A DNA stretch of 64,000 nt, taken from Methylomonas sp. GTDB taxonomy: Bacteria; Pseudomonadota; Gammaproteobacteria; Methylococcales; Methylomonadaceae. A program made the position numbers and the translations under genes. Below, piece by piece: positions 49,209 to 58,564 of the stretch; the stretch's first letter is position 1; each line of letters opens with the position of its first letter. The stretch lies in the NCBI GenBank assembly GCA_002928965.1, contig PERU01000012.1, positions 1 through 64,000 of the forward strand, read 5' to 3'. The notes below the pieces were generated by a model, which was given only the letters and a program-made list of their open reading frames with translations, made no database searches and was not told the DNA's origin.

Positions 49209-51623
49209 ATGACGCAAGTAAAAAATAAAGACGAACTTATTCCCGTATTGCCACTACGGGATGTGGTGGTGTATCCGCACATGGTGATACCTCTGTTTGT
49301 GGGCAGGGGGATGTCTATCGATGCTTTGGATGCGGCCATTAAACAAGACAAGCAAGTGTTGTTGATTGCCCAGAAACAGGCAGATGTTGATGAGCCTGAA
49401 TTTGATGATTTGTATAAAGTCGGCACTTTGGCGAATATTTTGCAATTGCTCAAGTTGCCTGATGGCACCGTCAAGGTATTGGTAGAAGGCACACACCGGT
49501 GTTCCGTCGTTCAATACCAGGAATTTGAAGGTTATTGCGCCGCAGGCGTGGTTGAATTGGAAGATGAATTAAACATTGAGGATCAAGAACTGGATGTTCT
49601 GCAACGAACAGCAATTAACTCGTTTGACCAATACGTCAAGCTGAACAATAAAATCCCTCCCGAAGTTTTGAATTCCTTATCCGGCATAGATGACCCAGGT
49701 CGTTTAGCGGATACCATGGCGGCGCACATGGCACTGAAAGTGGAAGAAAAACAAAATATGCTGGAAATGGTGGATGTCGCCAAGCGTCTGGAAAGTTTGA
49801 TGACGCTAATGGAAGGCGAAGTGGATATTTTGGAAATGGAAAAGAAAATCCGCGGTCGTGTCAAAAAACAAATGGAAAAAAACCAACGTGAATATTATCT
49901 GAATGAGCAAATGAAAGCGATTCAGAAAGAGTTGGGCGAAATGGATGAAGCTAGCAATGAAGTTGAGGAGCTGGAAAAGAAAATTGAGGCTGCGGGTATG
50001 TCTGCTGAGGCTAAAACCAAAGCCATGGCCGAGCTGAACAAGTTGAAAATGATGTCGCCCATGTCTGCAGAAGCCACTGTGGTGCGCAATTACATTGACT
50101 GGATGGTCAGTGTGCCTTGGAAGAAAAAAACCAAAGTTCGCCATGATTTAAAAGTGGCGGAGCAGGTTTTGGAATCCGAACATTATGGTTTGGAGAAAGT
50201 TAAAGAGCGAATTCTGGAATATTTGGCTGTGCAACAACGCGTCAAGCAATTGAAAGGGCCGATTTTATGTTTGGTTGGGCCTCCGGGTGTGGGCAAAACC
50301 TCGCTGGGGCAATCGATTGCCCGTGCTACCAATCGCAAATATGTGCGGATGGCTCTTGGCGGTGTTCGGGATGAGGCGGAAATCCGTGGTCATAGACGCA
50401 CCTACATCGGTTCGATGCCCGGCAAGATTTTGCAAAATCTGTCGAAAATAAAAACCCGTAATCCAATGTTTTTATTGGATGAGATTGACAAGATGGCAGC
50501 GGATTTTCGCGGCGATCCTGCGTCAGCACTTTTGGAGGTGTTGGATCCGGAACAGAATCATACGTTTGCAGATCATTACCTGGAAGTTGATTTCGATCTA
50601 TCCGACGTGATGTTTGTGGCAACGGCCAATACCTTGAATATTCCTGCACCGTTAATGGACCGGATGGAAGTCATTCGTCTGGCAGGATATACCGAAGATG
50701 AAAAGATCAATATTGCTATGCGGTTTTTGATTCCCAAGCAAGTCAAAAATAATGGCTTGGTTGAGTCGGAAATCGAAATATCTGAAGATGCAGTCAAGGA
50801 TATTGTCCGTTATTACACGCGAGAAGCAGGGGTGCGAAGTCTGGAGCGAGAAATATCCAAGATTTGCCGAAAAGTTGTAAAAGATTTGTTATTGCAAAAA
50901 AGCAAAGAGAAAATCTCAGTAAGCAAAGACAACCTAAATAAATACTTAGGTGTGAGACGTTTTAGTTATGGTATGGCAGAAGACAGTGATCAAATCGGCC
51001 AAGTCACAGGTTTGGCATGGACTGAAGTGGGTGGTGAGTTGTTGACCATTGAAACTGCAGTAATGCCCGGTAAAGGTAAGCAGCAGGCAACCGGTAAGTT
51101 AGGCGAGGTCATGAAGGAATCAATTGATGCTGCAGTAACCGTGGTCAGAAGCCGTGCGGATGTTTTGGGTATTGATAGGGCTGTGTTTCAAAGTTGCGAT
51201 ATTCATGTGCACGTACCCGAAGGTGCTACACCAAAGGATGGGCCGAGCGCAGGTATTGGCATGTGTACCGCAATCATTTCAGCATTGACTAAAATTCCTG
51301 TTAGAGCGGATGTGGCAATGACTGGGGAAATTACCTTGCGAGGGGAGGTGTTGCCGATTGGCGGGTTGAAAGAAAAGTTGCTCGCCGCACATCGAGGCGG
51401 TATTCGCACTGTAGTAATTCCTTATGAGAATGAAAAAGATCTTGCGGAAATCCCTGAAAACGTCAAAGCCAATCTAACTATTAAATGTGTGCGCTGGATT
51501 GACGAGGTTTTGGAAATCGCGTTGCAAAAGATGCCGATACCCATCGTGGTTGAATCGGCGGCAAGTGTTGATACCTCAGGCAGTAAAGCTGATGCAAAGA
51601 CACCGACAGTCGTGGCGCACTAG
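49209..51623 (+). CDS. lon: ATP-dependent protease Lon
   Basis: 804 aa. The N-terminal substrate domain opens [20 protein letters not shown]. The AAA+ module has Walker A GPPGVGKT and LLDEIDKM. The protease domain has the catalytic Ser in [12 protein letters not shown] and Lys in [22 protein letters not shown] precedes the ATG. Lon degrades damaged and regulatory proteins; its order with clpX and hupB is conserved in gammaproteobacteria. Confidence 0.98.
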   Translation: MTQVKNKDELIPVLPLRDVVVYPHMVIPLFVGRGMSIDALDAAIKQDKQVLLIAQKQADVDEPEFDDLYKVGTLANILQLLKLPDGTVKVLVEGTHRCSVVQYQEFEGYCAAGVVELEDELNIEDQELDVLQRTAINSFDQYVKLNNKIPPEVLNSLSGIDDPGRLADTMAAHMALKVEEKQNMLEMVDVAKRLESLMTLMEGEVDILEMEKKIRGRVKKQMEKNQREYYLNEQMKAIQKELGEMDEASNEVEELEKKIEAAGMSAEAKTKAMAELNKLKMMSPMSAEATVVRNYIDWMVSVPWKKKTKVRHDLKVAEQVLESEHYGLEKVKERILEYLAVQQRVKQLKGPILCLVGPPGVGKTSLGQSIARATNRKYVRMALGGVRDEAEIRGHRRTYIGSMPGKILQNLSKIKTRNPMFLLDEIDKMAADFRGDPASALLEVLDPEQNHTFADHYLEVDFDLSDVMFVATANTLNIPAPLMDRMEVIRLAGYTEDEKINIAMRFLIPKQVKNNGLVESEIEISEDAVKDIVRYYTREAGVRSLEREISKICRKVVKDLLLQKSKEKISVSKDNLNKYLGVRRFSYGMAEDSDQIGQVTGLAWTEVGGELLTIETAVMPGKGKQQATGKLGEVMKESIDAAVTVVRSRADVLGIDRAVFQSCDIHVHVPEGATPKDGPSAGIGMCTAIISALTKIPVRADVAMTGEITLRGEVLPIGGLKEKLLAAHRGGIRTVVIPYENEKDLAEIPENVKANLTIKCVRWIDEVLEIALQKMPIPIVVESAASVDTSGSKADAKTPTVVAH

Positions 51624-51681
51624 ATTTAGGCTTGATTGCTTCAAATCCATGATACACGTGGGCTTAAGGCGATTTCAGAAC

Positions 51682-51711
51682 TTGACATGACTTTATACCC
51701 GTTGATATAAA
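51682..51711 (+). promoter_or_regulatory. Sigma-70-type promoter for hupB
   Basis: TTGACA at 51682-51687 and TATAAA at 51706-51711 with an 18-base spacer form a strong consensus-like promoter about 120 bases before the hupB ATG. Confidence 0.7.
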
Positions 51712-51713
51712 GT
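51690..51713. promoter_or_regulatory. Perfect palindrome overlapping the hupB promoter
   Basis: ACTTTATA and TATAAAGT form a perfect 8-bp inverted repeat with an 8-base centre (CCCGTTGA). It covers the spacer and the -10 box, the position expected of a repressor operator. Confidence 0.5.
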
Positions 51714-51830
51714 CTATCCTTTCTGTGGGAAAGGTGGCGAGAAATAGGTGGGGCTTGCCTGTTAGTGCCGAAAATACATAGCTTGTTTGCTCGAGCATAA
51801 TTAATAAAACGACATCCTAAGGGGAAATAA

Positions 51831-52103
51831 ATGAACAAATCGGAGCTGATTGATGCAATTGCTGGTAAGTCAGGATTAACTAAAGCTGACTCTGGTCGCG
51901 CTTTAGATGGTTTTATTCAGTCTATTGAAGAAGCACTGAAAAATGGTGATTCTGTTGCTTTGGTAGGTTTTGGTACCTTCGAAGTTAAAGAAAGAGCCGA
52001 GCGTAAAGGCCGTAATCCACAAACCGGCGAAGAAATCACCATTAAAGCCGCTAAAATTCCTTCATTTAAAGCTGGCAAATCTTTAAAAGATGCTGTAAAC
52101 TAG
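51831..52103 (+). CDS. hupB: DNA-binding protein HU (beta type)
   Basis: 90 aa. [20 protein letters not shown] and [20 protein letters not shown] (DNA-binding beta arm) are family signatures, with the Pro intercalation residue in RNPQTG. AAGGGGAAATAA gives a strong ribosome-binding site. HU bends and compacts DNA as a nucleoid protein; its position after lon is the HU-beta context. Confidence 0.97.
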   Translation: MNKSELIDAIAGKSGLTKADSGRALDGFIQSIEEALKNGDSVALVGFGTFEVKERAERKGRNPQTGEEITIKAAKIPSFKAGKSLKDAVN

Positions 52104-52116
52104 GCTTTCTTTAGTC

Positions 52117-52192
52117 GGGTGCTTAGCTCAGCTGGGAGAGCATCGCCCTTACAAGGCGAGGGTCGGGGGTTCGAACCCCTCAGCACCCACCA
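52117..52192 (+). tRNA. tRNA-Val (anticodon TAC)
   Basis: 76 bases including CCA. The acceptor arms are GGGTGCT/AGCACCC. The anticodon stem TCGCC/GGCGA has loop CTTACAA (anticodon TAC). It begins 13 bases after hupB, so read-through from hupB is likely. Confidence 0.96.
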
Positions 52193-52198
52193 GACTTA

Positions 52199-52275
52199 GG
52201 AGCGGTAGTTCAGTTGGTTAGAATACCGGCCTGTCACGCCGGGGGTCGCGGGTTCGAGCCCCGTCCGCTCCGCCA
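52199..52275 (+). tRNA. tRNA-Asp (anticodon GTC)
   Basis: 77 bases including CCA. The acceptor arms are GGAGCGG/CCGCTCC with discriminator G. The stem CCGGC/GCCGG holds the loop CTGTCAC (anticodon GTC). It lies 6 bases after tRNA-Val. Confidence 0.96.
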
Positions 52276-52281
52276 AAACAG

Positions 52282-52315
52282 AAACCTCGGGCCGTATGGT
52301 TCGAGGTTTTTTTTT
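52282..52315 (+). terminator. Terminator after the hupB-tRNA-Val-tRNA-Asp unit
   Basis: AAACCTCG and CGAGGTTT pair around a GGCCGTATGGTT loop, followed by a run of T. Confidence 0.9.
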
Positions 52316-52375
52316 GCGTGTTAATTTATTTAAGGCCTGTTGAGTCAGGCTAAATGCTGTTTAAGGACAGAGCTT

Positions 52376-54241
52376 ATGCTATTAGAGATTAGAGAAAAGG
52401 TGCAGGGCGTATTTGCCTCTATCATTTTGGTGCTGATTTGCGTGCTGTTTGGCTTGTGGGGTATCCAAAATTATTTGGGTGGTGGCAAGGAAGCGCCGTT
52501 GGTGACTGTGGGAGATAAAGAGTTTTTCCAACGTGAGGTTACTCAGGCTTATCAACAATTTGCGCAAAACTTGGCGGGGATGAACTTTGATGAGGAAACC
52601 CTAAAAAAACAAGCATTACAAAAACTGATACGTGATGAGGTCTTGCTGCAATACTCACAAAATCAGAATTTGGTCGTCACAGATGATACCGCCAGAGACT
52701 TTATCCAGTCGCTGGAATATTTCCAAAAAGATGGCAAATTCGATAAAACGCAATATCAAGCCATGCTGGGCTCTCAGGGCATGTCATCGGATGAATTTGT
52801 CAGCCGTATCAAAAAGGCTTTGATGATGGAGCAGGTGCAACGCGCTGTAGTTGACAGTGGCTTTGTGACAAAAGCGGAAGTAGAGGCCTTTTTCAAAATT
52901 CAAAATCAAAAACGTGATGTTGAATATGTCAGCATAGCTTTGGCTGCTTCAACTGTTGCTCCATCCGAAGATGAGCTTTTGGCCTATTATCAGCAACATC
53001 AGAATGCCTACCAATCGGATGAACAGGTTTCTGTGCAGTATGTAGAGTTGTCATTGGATGCTTTGGCTAACGATGTCTCGGCAACAGACGATCAATTAAA
53101 AGATTACTACGAAGAACAAAAAACTCAATTCAGTAATCCCGAACGTCGCAAAATCAGTCATATTCTGATTGCATTTGGCAAACAGGTCTCTGAAGAGCAA
53201 GCCTTGCAAAAAGCAACAGCAGCAAAACAAGCGTTGAGCAATAAAGATTTCGCGGCATTGGCAACCGAGCTTTCAGATGACAAACTCAGTGCCAAGAATG
53301 GGGGGGACTTAGGATTGTTTAATGTCGGTGTGATGGAGAAAGCCTTTGAAGAGGCTGCCGGCAAATTAAAATTGGGTGAAGTCTCGGAGCCGGTCAAATC
53401 TGCTTTTGGTTACCATTTGATCAAAGTAACTGAATTGGTGCCGGGCGAAGTGAAAAGCTATGAATCCGTTGCACCTGAGTTGACTAAAGCGTATAAAAAA
53501 GCTCAAGCAGAAAGCCGCTTTAACGAGTTGGCCGAAAAAATGAGTCAGGTCAGTTATGAAAATCCGGATAGCCTGGATGCGACTGCTAGCATGTTGGGAG
53601 CCGAAATCCATGAAACGGCAATGTTTACCCGACAAAATGGTGAAGGCGTGGCTAGTGACGAAAAATTGCGGTTGGCAGCCTTTTCCGAAGATGTGCTAAA
53701 AGGCAGTAATAGTGAGCCGATTGAAATAGGTACTGACAAACTCGTGGTATTGAGAATGAAATCGCACGTACCTGCGGCCAACAAAGAACTGAAAGAGGTC
53801 AAAAATGATGTGATTGCCGCACTGCAAAAAGACAAGGCGCAACAACGTGCTCTTGAAGTGGCTAATCAGATCAAAACCGAGTTATCTGCAGGCAAAGCCA
53901 TTAATGAAGTGGCTCAGGCCGCACACTTGAATGTAAAAAAAGTAAACGGCTTAACCAGGACAACCTCCGATGTCGATCCGGCAATTTCACAGGCGATTTT
54001 TCGGGCGGCCAAGCCGCAACCCAATCGTCCAAGCATTGTCGTGATTGATGACCCTGCCGGTGGCAAGATCGTTGCCAGCATCAATGCCGTAAAAGATGGC
54101 GAAATGACCGAAGCCGATAAATCCAAATTAGTCGTGATTGAAAAAAATATGGCGACAGCCTTCGGCAGAGCGCAATTTGAGTCTGTATTAAATCAATTGC
54201 AGTCTAGTGCGGATATTACGATTCACGAAGCTAAACAATAG
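52376..54241 (+). CDS. ppiD: Peptidyl-prolyl isomerase PpiD (SurA/PpiD family)
   Basis: 621 aa from ATG 52376, with AAGGA 8 bases upstream; a 12-codon longer TTG reading is unlikely. One N-terminal membrane anchor (VFASIILVLICVLFGLWGI) is followed by a SurA_N-like chaperone region. The parvulin domain comes next (RRKISHILIAFGK to the FGYHLIKVTE end, about 255-350), then a long C-terminal region. PpiD sits by the SecYEG channel and assists folding of exported proteins. The lon-hupB-ppiD order is conserved. Confidence 0.95.
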   Translation: MLLEIREKVQGVFASIILVLICVLFGLWGIQNYLGGGKEAPLVTVGDKEFFQREVTQAYQQFAQNLAGMNFDEETLKKQALQKLIRDEVLLQYSQNQNLVVTDDTARDFIQSLEYFQKDGKFDKTQYQAMLGSQGMSSDEFVSRIKKALMMEQVQRAVVDSGFVTKAEVEAFFKIQNQKRDVEYVSIALAASTVAPSEDELLAYYQQHQNAYQSDEQVSVQYVELSLDALANDVSATDDQLKDYYEEQKTQFSNPERRKISHILIAFGKQVSEEQALQKATAAKQALSNKDFAALATELSDDKLSAKNGGDLGLFNVGVMEKAFEEAAGKLKLGEVSEPVKSAFGYHLIKVTELVPGEVKSYESVAPELTKAYKKAQAESRFNELAEKMSQVSYENPDSLDATASMLGAEIHETAMFTRQNGEGVASDEKLRLAAFSEDVLKGSNSEPIEIGTDKLVVLRMKSHVPAANKELKEVKNDVIAALQKDKAQQRALEVANQIKTELSAGKAINEVAQAAHLNVKKVNGLTRTTSDVDPAISQAIFRAAKPQPNRPSIVVIDDPAGGKIVASINAVKDGEMTEADKSKLVVIEKNMATAFGRAQFESVLNQLQSSADITIHEAKQ

Positions 54242-54419
54242 GTTTAATAAATCGTAAATTGTTGGATTGATTCATAAACATGCCTGCAGTGTGTCTGCGG
54301 GCATGGCTTTGCTGCATATCCGATCTTGCAACTCCTCTGAGCCACAATATTCCCAATATATTAAAATTTTTTCCAAAATAGCTGTTAGTCTTTCCAGCTT
54401 AGCTTTTGTGGACGGATGT

Positions 54420-54920
54420 ATGTGGCGATTAAATGTAATTGTGTTGTTGACGTTGGTTTGGGTTTCAGTAAGTGTGAAGGCTGAAAGGCCTGATAACGTA
54501 GGTAATGAAAAACACAAGCAGCATGCTAAGCATGAGAAATTGTCCAAAAAACATACTCACGAAGTTGATGAGCACACTTCATCGCAAAGTAAATCAGATT
54601 ATCAGTCCTATTTTAATGAACAGCATCGATCAGTTATTCGAGAGTTTTATGCCAACGAAATCCGCCGTGGTGATTGTCCGCCAGGATTAGCTAAAAAACA
54701 GAATGGCTGCTTGCCGCCGGGCCAGGCTAAGCGTTGGAAACTGGGTCAGATATTGCCCAGGGATGTCAGATATCACCATTTACCCGATTCGGTCATAGGT
54801 CAAATGGGTTATCCGCCAGCCGGCTATCGCTTTGTCAGGGTTGATTCAGATATCCTAATGTTATCTGTCGGTACGGGTCTGGTTGTTGATGCTATGTCCA
54901 ATCTGTTGGGGTCACCGTAA
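54420..54920 (+). CDS. Small secreted RcnB-like protein
   Basis: 166 aa from ATG 54420, chosen because it places a clean signal peptide first (LNVIVLLTLVWVSVSVKA); the frame is open further upstream. A His/Lys-rich stretch (KHKQHAKHEKLSKKHTHE) follows. The C-terminal half carries the repeat-like CPPGLAKKQNGCLPPGQAKR, then a segment ending in PAGYRFVRVDSDILMLSVGT. This layout recalls RcnB-type periplasmic proteins linked to Ni/Co homeostasis, but the role is not established for this kind. Confidence 0.7.
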   Translation: MWRLNVIVLLTLVWVSVSVKAERPDNVGNEKHKQHAKHEKLSKKHTHEVDEHTSSQSKSDYQSYFNEQHRSVIREFYANEIRRGDCPPGLAKKQNGCLPPGQAKRWKLGQILPRDVRYHHLPDSVIGQMGYPPAGYRFVRVDSDILMLSVGTGLVVDAMSNLLGSP

Positions 54921-55023
54921 AGTTAATTTGGCTTCTGGATGCATCGTGCATAACTATGTTTATGGCATGATATTTTTCCTGGAAACTCCTCTTTCATGCC
55001 TGAAAATGACTGCTGCTGTCTTT

Positions 55024-55042
55024 TTGTCATAAAACCGTAATG
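55024..55042 (+). promoter_or_regulatory. Pho-box-like site upstream of phoB
   Basis: TTGTCATAAAACCGTAATG resembles the PhoB half-site pair (consensus near CTGTCATAAATCTGTCACA), with about 13 of 19 matches by eye. It lies about 50 bases before the phoB start, consistent with autoregulation. Confidence 0.5.
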
Positions 55043-55090
55043 TCGCGTTGTTAAATTTTCGATTTAATTAGGCTGAAATATATAGAGATT

Positions 55091-55783
55091 ATGATGAATT
55101 TGAATATCCTGGTGGTCGAGGATGAAGACGCAATCCGGGAAATGTTGGTCATGGTATTGGAGCAGGCTAATTTTCGCGTCATTGAAGCTGCCAGTGCGGA
55201 GTTGGCCTTAAGCGTATTGGCAGAAAACCGTGTCGATTTGCTGCTGCTGGATTGGATGTTGCCCGGCATTACCGGGGTGGAATTAGCCAGACGTTTAAAA
55301 AAAGATGCCAGTTATAAAGATTTGCCAATCATTCTGTTGACTGCGCGCGGCGAGGAAGAGGATAAAATTCGTGGTTTGGAAATCGGTGCCGACGATTATG
55401 TGACCAAGCCGTTTTCACCCAAAGAATTGCAGGCTCGCATTAAAGCTGTGATGCGCCGCAGCGGCAAACTGACCGAACTGGGGCAGCTGACTGTGGGTGA
55501 TTTAACACTGGATGCAGAGCAGCATCGACTGACTATTGCTGGCAAGACCGTTGACGTTAGCCCCACTGAATTTAGATTAATGCAGTTTTTTATGACCAAT
55601 CCTGACAAAGTTTATAGCCGCACCCATTTGCTGGATCAGGTCTGGGGACGAAGCGTTTATATAGAAGAGCGCACAGTAGATGTGCATATCCGTCGTTTGC
55701 GTAAATTATTGGCCGAATTTGGCCGAGAAGAGTTAATCCAAACGGTGCGTGGCTTTGGCTATCGTTTCTCAATGGCGGAATAA
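55091..55783 (+). CDS. phoB: Phosphate regulon response regulator PhoB
   Basis: 230 aa. The receiver domain has the acidic pair in VVEDEDAI, phospho-acceptor Asp54 in LLLDWMLPG, and KPF in DDYVTKPFSPKEL. The winged-helix output domain (about 130-225) has VDVSPTEFRLMQFFM and EERTVDVHIRRLRKLL, close to E. coli PhoB. It is 5 bases upstream of the histidine kinase gene. A second ATG one codon downstream is possible. Confidence 0.93.
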   Translation: MMNLNILVVEDEDAIREMLVMVLEQANFRVIEAASAELALSVLAENRVDLLLLDWMLPGITGVELARRLKKDASYKDLPIILLTARGEEEDKIRGLEIGADDYVTKPFSPKELQARIKAVMRRSGKLTELGQLTVGDLTLDAEQHRLTIAGKTVDVSPTEFRLMQFFMTNPDKVYSRTHLLDQVWGRSVYIEERTVDVHIRRLRKLLAEFGREELIQTVRGFGYRFSMAE

Positions 55784-55788
55784 GCCAA

Positions 55789-57063
55789 ATGGATCGTTGG
55801 CAAAGGGAAATCAAAATTGTTCTGGCGCTGGCATTTTTTGCTTTTTTATTGAGCTATTTCGTTGGTCATTTGACTGGGATTTTATTGGTCATCAGCGTGA
55901 TACTGTTGATCCGGCAAAGTCTGGTCATCAATGATCTGGAGCGCTGGCTGAGTCGAGGTGCGTTTCGGGATTATCGTGACCGCAAAGGTATCTGGAGCGA
56001 CATTTACTATCATTTGTGGAAAATCAAAAAAACTGACAAAAAGCGCAAAAAAAAGCTTAGTCGTATGATTGATCAATTCCGCAAATCCACTGATGCATTG
56101 CCGGATGCCGCTGTGGTTTTGGGTGAGCATGCACAAATCGAATGGACCAATAAAGCCGCACGAGAGGTACTTGGTTTAAAAAAGTCCGATAAAGGCCAGC
56201 GTATCCCTAATCTGATAAGGTCTCCGCAGTTCGTGCAATTCCTGAAGGGGCAGGATTACGGCGAAAAGATCTGTATCCCGTCGCCGGTCAATGACAACAC
56301 TATCCTGCAAATTAGCGTGGTACCTTATGGGGTTGGCTTACGTTTGCTGTTGGCTCAGGATGTTACCCAAATCAAAAATATGGAACGCATGCGCACGGAC
56401 TTTGTGGCTAACGTTTCGCACGAATTGCGTACTCCATTGACCGTGTTGAAGGGGTATCTAGAGACTTTGCTGGAAATGGATGATGTACCAAAAGGGTTTT
56501 TGCGATCTTTTCAAAGTATGTCCATGCAAACTGAGCGCATGCAGCATTTGATTGACGATTTGCTGTTGTTGGCCAAATTGGAGACTAAAGCCAAAAAAGC
56601 CGAGTGTGTGGATATGCGGGATTTATTGCAGCAAATCTGCCATGAGAGTGATCTGCTGGAAAAGGACGAGCGCAGAATCGAGCTGAATCTGCAATCCCAA
56701 GCCAATGTAAGAGGCGATGCACAGGAGTTGCAAAGTGCCTTTACCAATTTGGTTGTGAATGCTTTGAAATATTCACCGGCTACTTCACCGGTAAAAGTCA
56801 GTTGGTATAAACGCTCGGATGGAGTGTTATGTCTGGAAATTGAAGATTTTGGCGAAGGTATTGCAGCCGCGGACATTCCGCGTATTACCGAACGTTTTTA
56901 CCGTGCCGAGGTCAAGCGTAACCAAAAAATCACCGGAACCGGCTTGGGTTTGGCGATTGTTAAGCATGTGTTGGTCAGGCATGACGCCAAACTGGAAGTG
57001 GAGAGTCAGTTAGGCAAGGGTAGTCACTTTCGTTGTTTATTTCCGCAGCAACGTATTTGTTAA
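55789..57063 (+). CDS. phoR: Phosphate regulon sensor histidine kinase PhoR
   Basis: 424 aa. Two hydrophobic segments lie at about 8-42 with almost no periplasmic loop, as in E. coli PhoR. A basic linker (KKTDKKRKKKLS) leads to a PAS-like region (about 95-190). The phospho-acceptor His211 is in FVANVSHELRTPL, and the kinase domain has N (VVNALKYS), G1 (EDFGEGI) and G2 (GTGLGLAI) boxes. No pst or phoU genes are in the window. Confidence 0.93.
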   Translation: MDRWQREIKIVLALAFFAFLLSYFVGHLTGILLVISVILLIRQSLVINDLERWLSRGAFRDYRDRKGIWSDIYYHLWKIKKTDKKRKKKLSRMIDQFRKSTDALPDAAVVLGEHAQIEWTNKAAREVLGLKKSDKGQRIPNLIRSPQFVQFLKGQDYGEKICIPSPVNDNTILQISVVPYGVGLRLLLAQDVTQIKNMERMRTDFVANVSHELRTPLTVLKGYLETLLEMDDVPKGFLRSFQSMSMQTERMQHLIDDLLLLAKLETKAKKAECVDMRDLLQQICHESDLLEKDERRIELNLQSQANVRGDAQELQSAFTNLVVNALKYSPATSPVKVSWYKRSDGVLCLEIEDFGEGIAAADIPRITERFYRAEVKRNQKITGTGLGLAIVKHVLVRHDAKLEVESQLGKGSHFRCLFPQQRIC

Positions 57064-57169
57064 ATAGCTTCAAGTCGCAAGCCATTTCATATCCACGCAA
57101 AAAAGCCCCGGCCCGTAAACTTAAATCACTATAATGGCTGGCCTCTGTAATACTGATTAAGAGGCTGGA

Positions 57170-58561
57170 ATGATCTCTGAGACCGTAGTCGAGTTATCGC
57201 GTTGGCAGTTTGCGATAACGGCGATGTTACATTTTTTATGCATCCCTTTAACATTGGGGCTGGCATTGCTGCTAGCGCTGATTGAATCTGTATTTGTCGC
57301 CACCGGCCATCAGGTTTACAAAACCATGGCGCAATTCTGGGGACGGGTTTTTGTGATCAGCTTTTTATTGGCGGTAGCGACTCGCTTGCTGGTCATTGGA
57401 CAGTTTGGCATGAACGGCGCCTATTTTTCGCACTATGTTGGCGAGGTATTTGCCCTGCCGTTGGCAATTGAAGCATTGACAGGTTTTTTTCTGGCCGCCG
57501 TTTTGCTGGGGCCATATTGGTTCGGTTGGGGTAAATTAGGCAAAACTCAGCATTTATTGATTACTTGGCTAATTGCCTTGGCTGTCAATGTATCCGCCTA
57601 CTGGGTATTAATGGCTAATGGGTGGCTGCAAAATCCCTTGGCAGCCACATTCAACTATCAGTCATATCGTTTGGAACTGACTGATCTCAATCAGTTTTTT
57701 GGCAATCCCGCCGGAATTGGCAAATACGTACATGCTACTGCCGCAAGTTATGTGACTGGGGCCGCTACGCTTATGGCTGTCAGCGGGTATTGGTTGCGTA
57801 AGAAACCTGCTGATGTCATGGCCAGACAAAGTTTTAGTTTATCGGCAACTCTGGGATTGATTGCATTGATCGTTGTTGTCTGGTTGGGTGATGCAACTCC
57901 TCAGATTGTACAGCCGGTGCAGCAAGTCAAACTCGCTGCAATCCAGGGTGAGGTAGGGAGTGCTCTTTTGCCGGATATAGAAAGCCGGGTTCGCAGTGGC
58001 ATGAAAGCTTTTGGCATATTGGAGGGGCTGCGTGATGACCAGCATGACCCCGGATTATTGGCTGAATTTGAACAGTACAAAGCCAACCTGGGCTATGGTT
58101 TGTTGTTGACACCTTTTCACAAAACTATTTTGGGCGCTACTGACCAGCAGATTAGCCAAGCTGCTCAGTCGGCACTGCCTGCCTATCCATGGCTAATCTG
58201 CTGGTCTTACAGGATTATGATCGCTGCTGGGGTTTTGAACTTGATATGGTTTGCGCTAGCGGTTTTTAAAACCTATACAGCCCCGCTTTTGTCAAACTGG
58301 CTACTTACTGCAAGTATTTATTCTGCACCATTGCCTTGGCTGGCGTGCATCCTGGGCTGGTTCGTCTCCGAAGCAGGTAAACAGCCTTGGGCAATTGCCG
58401 GTGTTTTGCCAACCTTTTTGAGTGTTTCATCCTTATCTGTAAAAGAGCTACTGATGAGCGTGGTGGGCTATGGGTTTGCCTATGCCGTGTTATTCGGCGG
58501 GGGGGGTTATCTGATGCGGCAAGCTATCATCGGTCACAACGCAAACGATCAAGGAGCATAA
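57170..58561 (+). CDS. Cytochrome bd-type oxidase subunit I, divergent
   Basis: 463 aa, multi-spanning. Haem ligands aligned to E. coli CydA are conserved: His21 (H19), His188 (H186) and Met350 in WSYRIM (M393), plus Glu101 (E99). Several other hallmarks differ. The FFLE glutamate (E107) is Ala109, the quinol-loop KLAAIE glutamate (E257) is Gln259, GRQPW reads GKQPW, and the Q-loop is about 60 residues shorter. It is therefore a bd-superfamily oxidase, perhaps a cyanide-insensitive-like or non-canonical branch. The electron donor (quinol or other) is uncertain. A matching subunit II follows after 3 bases. Confidence 0.9.
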   Translation: MISETVVELSRWQFAITAMLHFLCIPLTLGLALLLALIESVFVATGHQVYKTMAQFWGRVFVISFLLAVATRLLVIGQFGMNGAYFSHYVGEVFALPLAIEALTGFFLAAVLLGPYWFGWGKLGKTQHLLITWLIALAVNVSAYWVLMANGWLQNPLAATFNYQSYRLELTDLNQFFGNPAGIGKYVHATAASYVTGAATLMAVSGYWLRKKPADVMARQSFSLSATLGLIALIVVVWLGDATPQIVQPVQQVKLAAIQGEVGSALLPDIESRVRSGMKAFGILEGLRDDQHDPGLLAEFEQYKANLGYGLLLTPFHKTILGATDQQISQAAQSALPAYPWLICWSYRIMIAAGVLNLIWFALAVFKTYTAPLLSNWLLTASIYSAPLPWLACILGWFVSEAGKQPWAIAGVLPTFLSVSSLSVKELLMSVVGYGFAYAVLFGGGGYLMRQAIIGHNANDQGA

Positions 58562-58564
58562 GCC

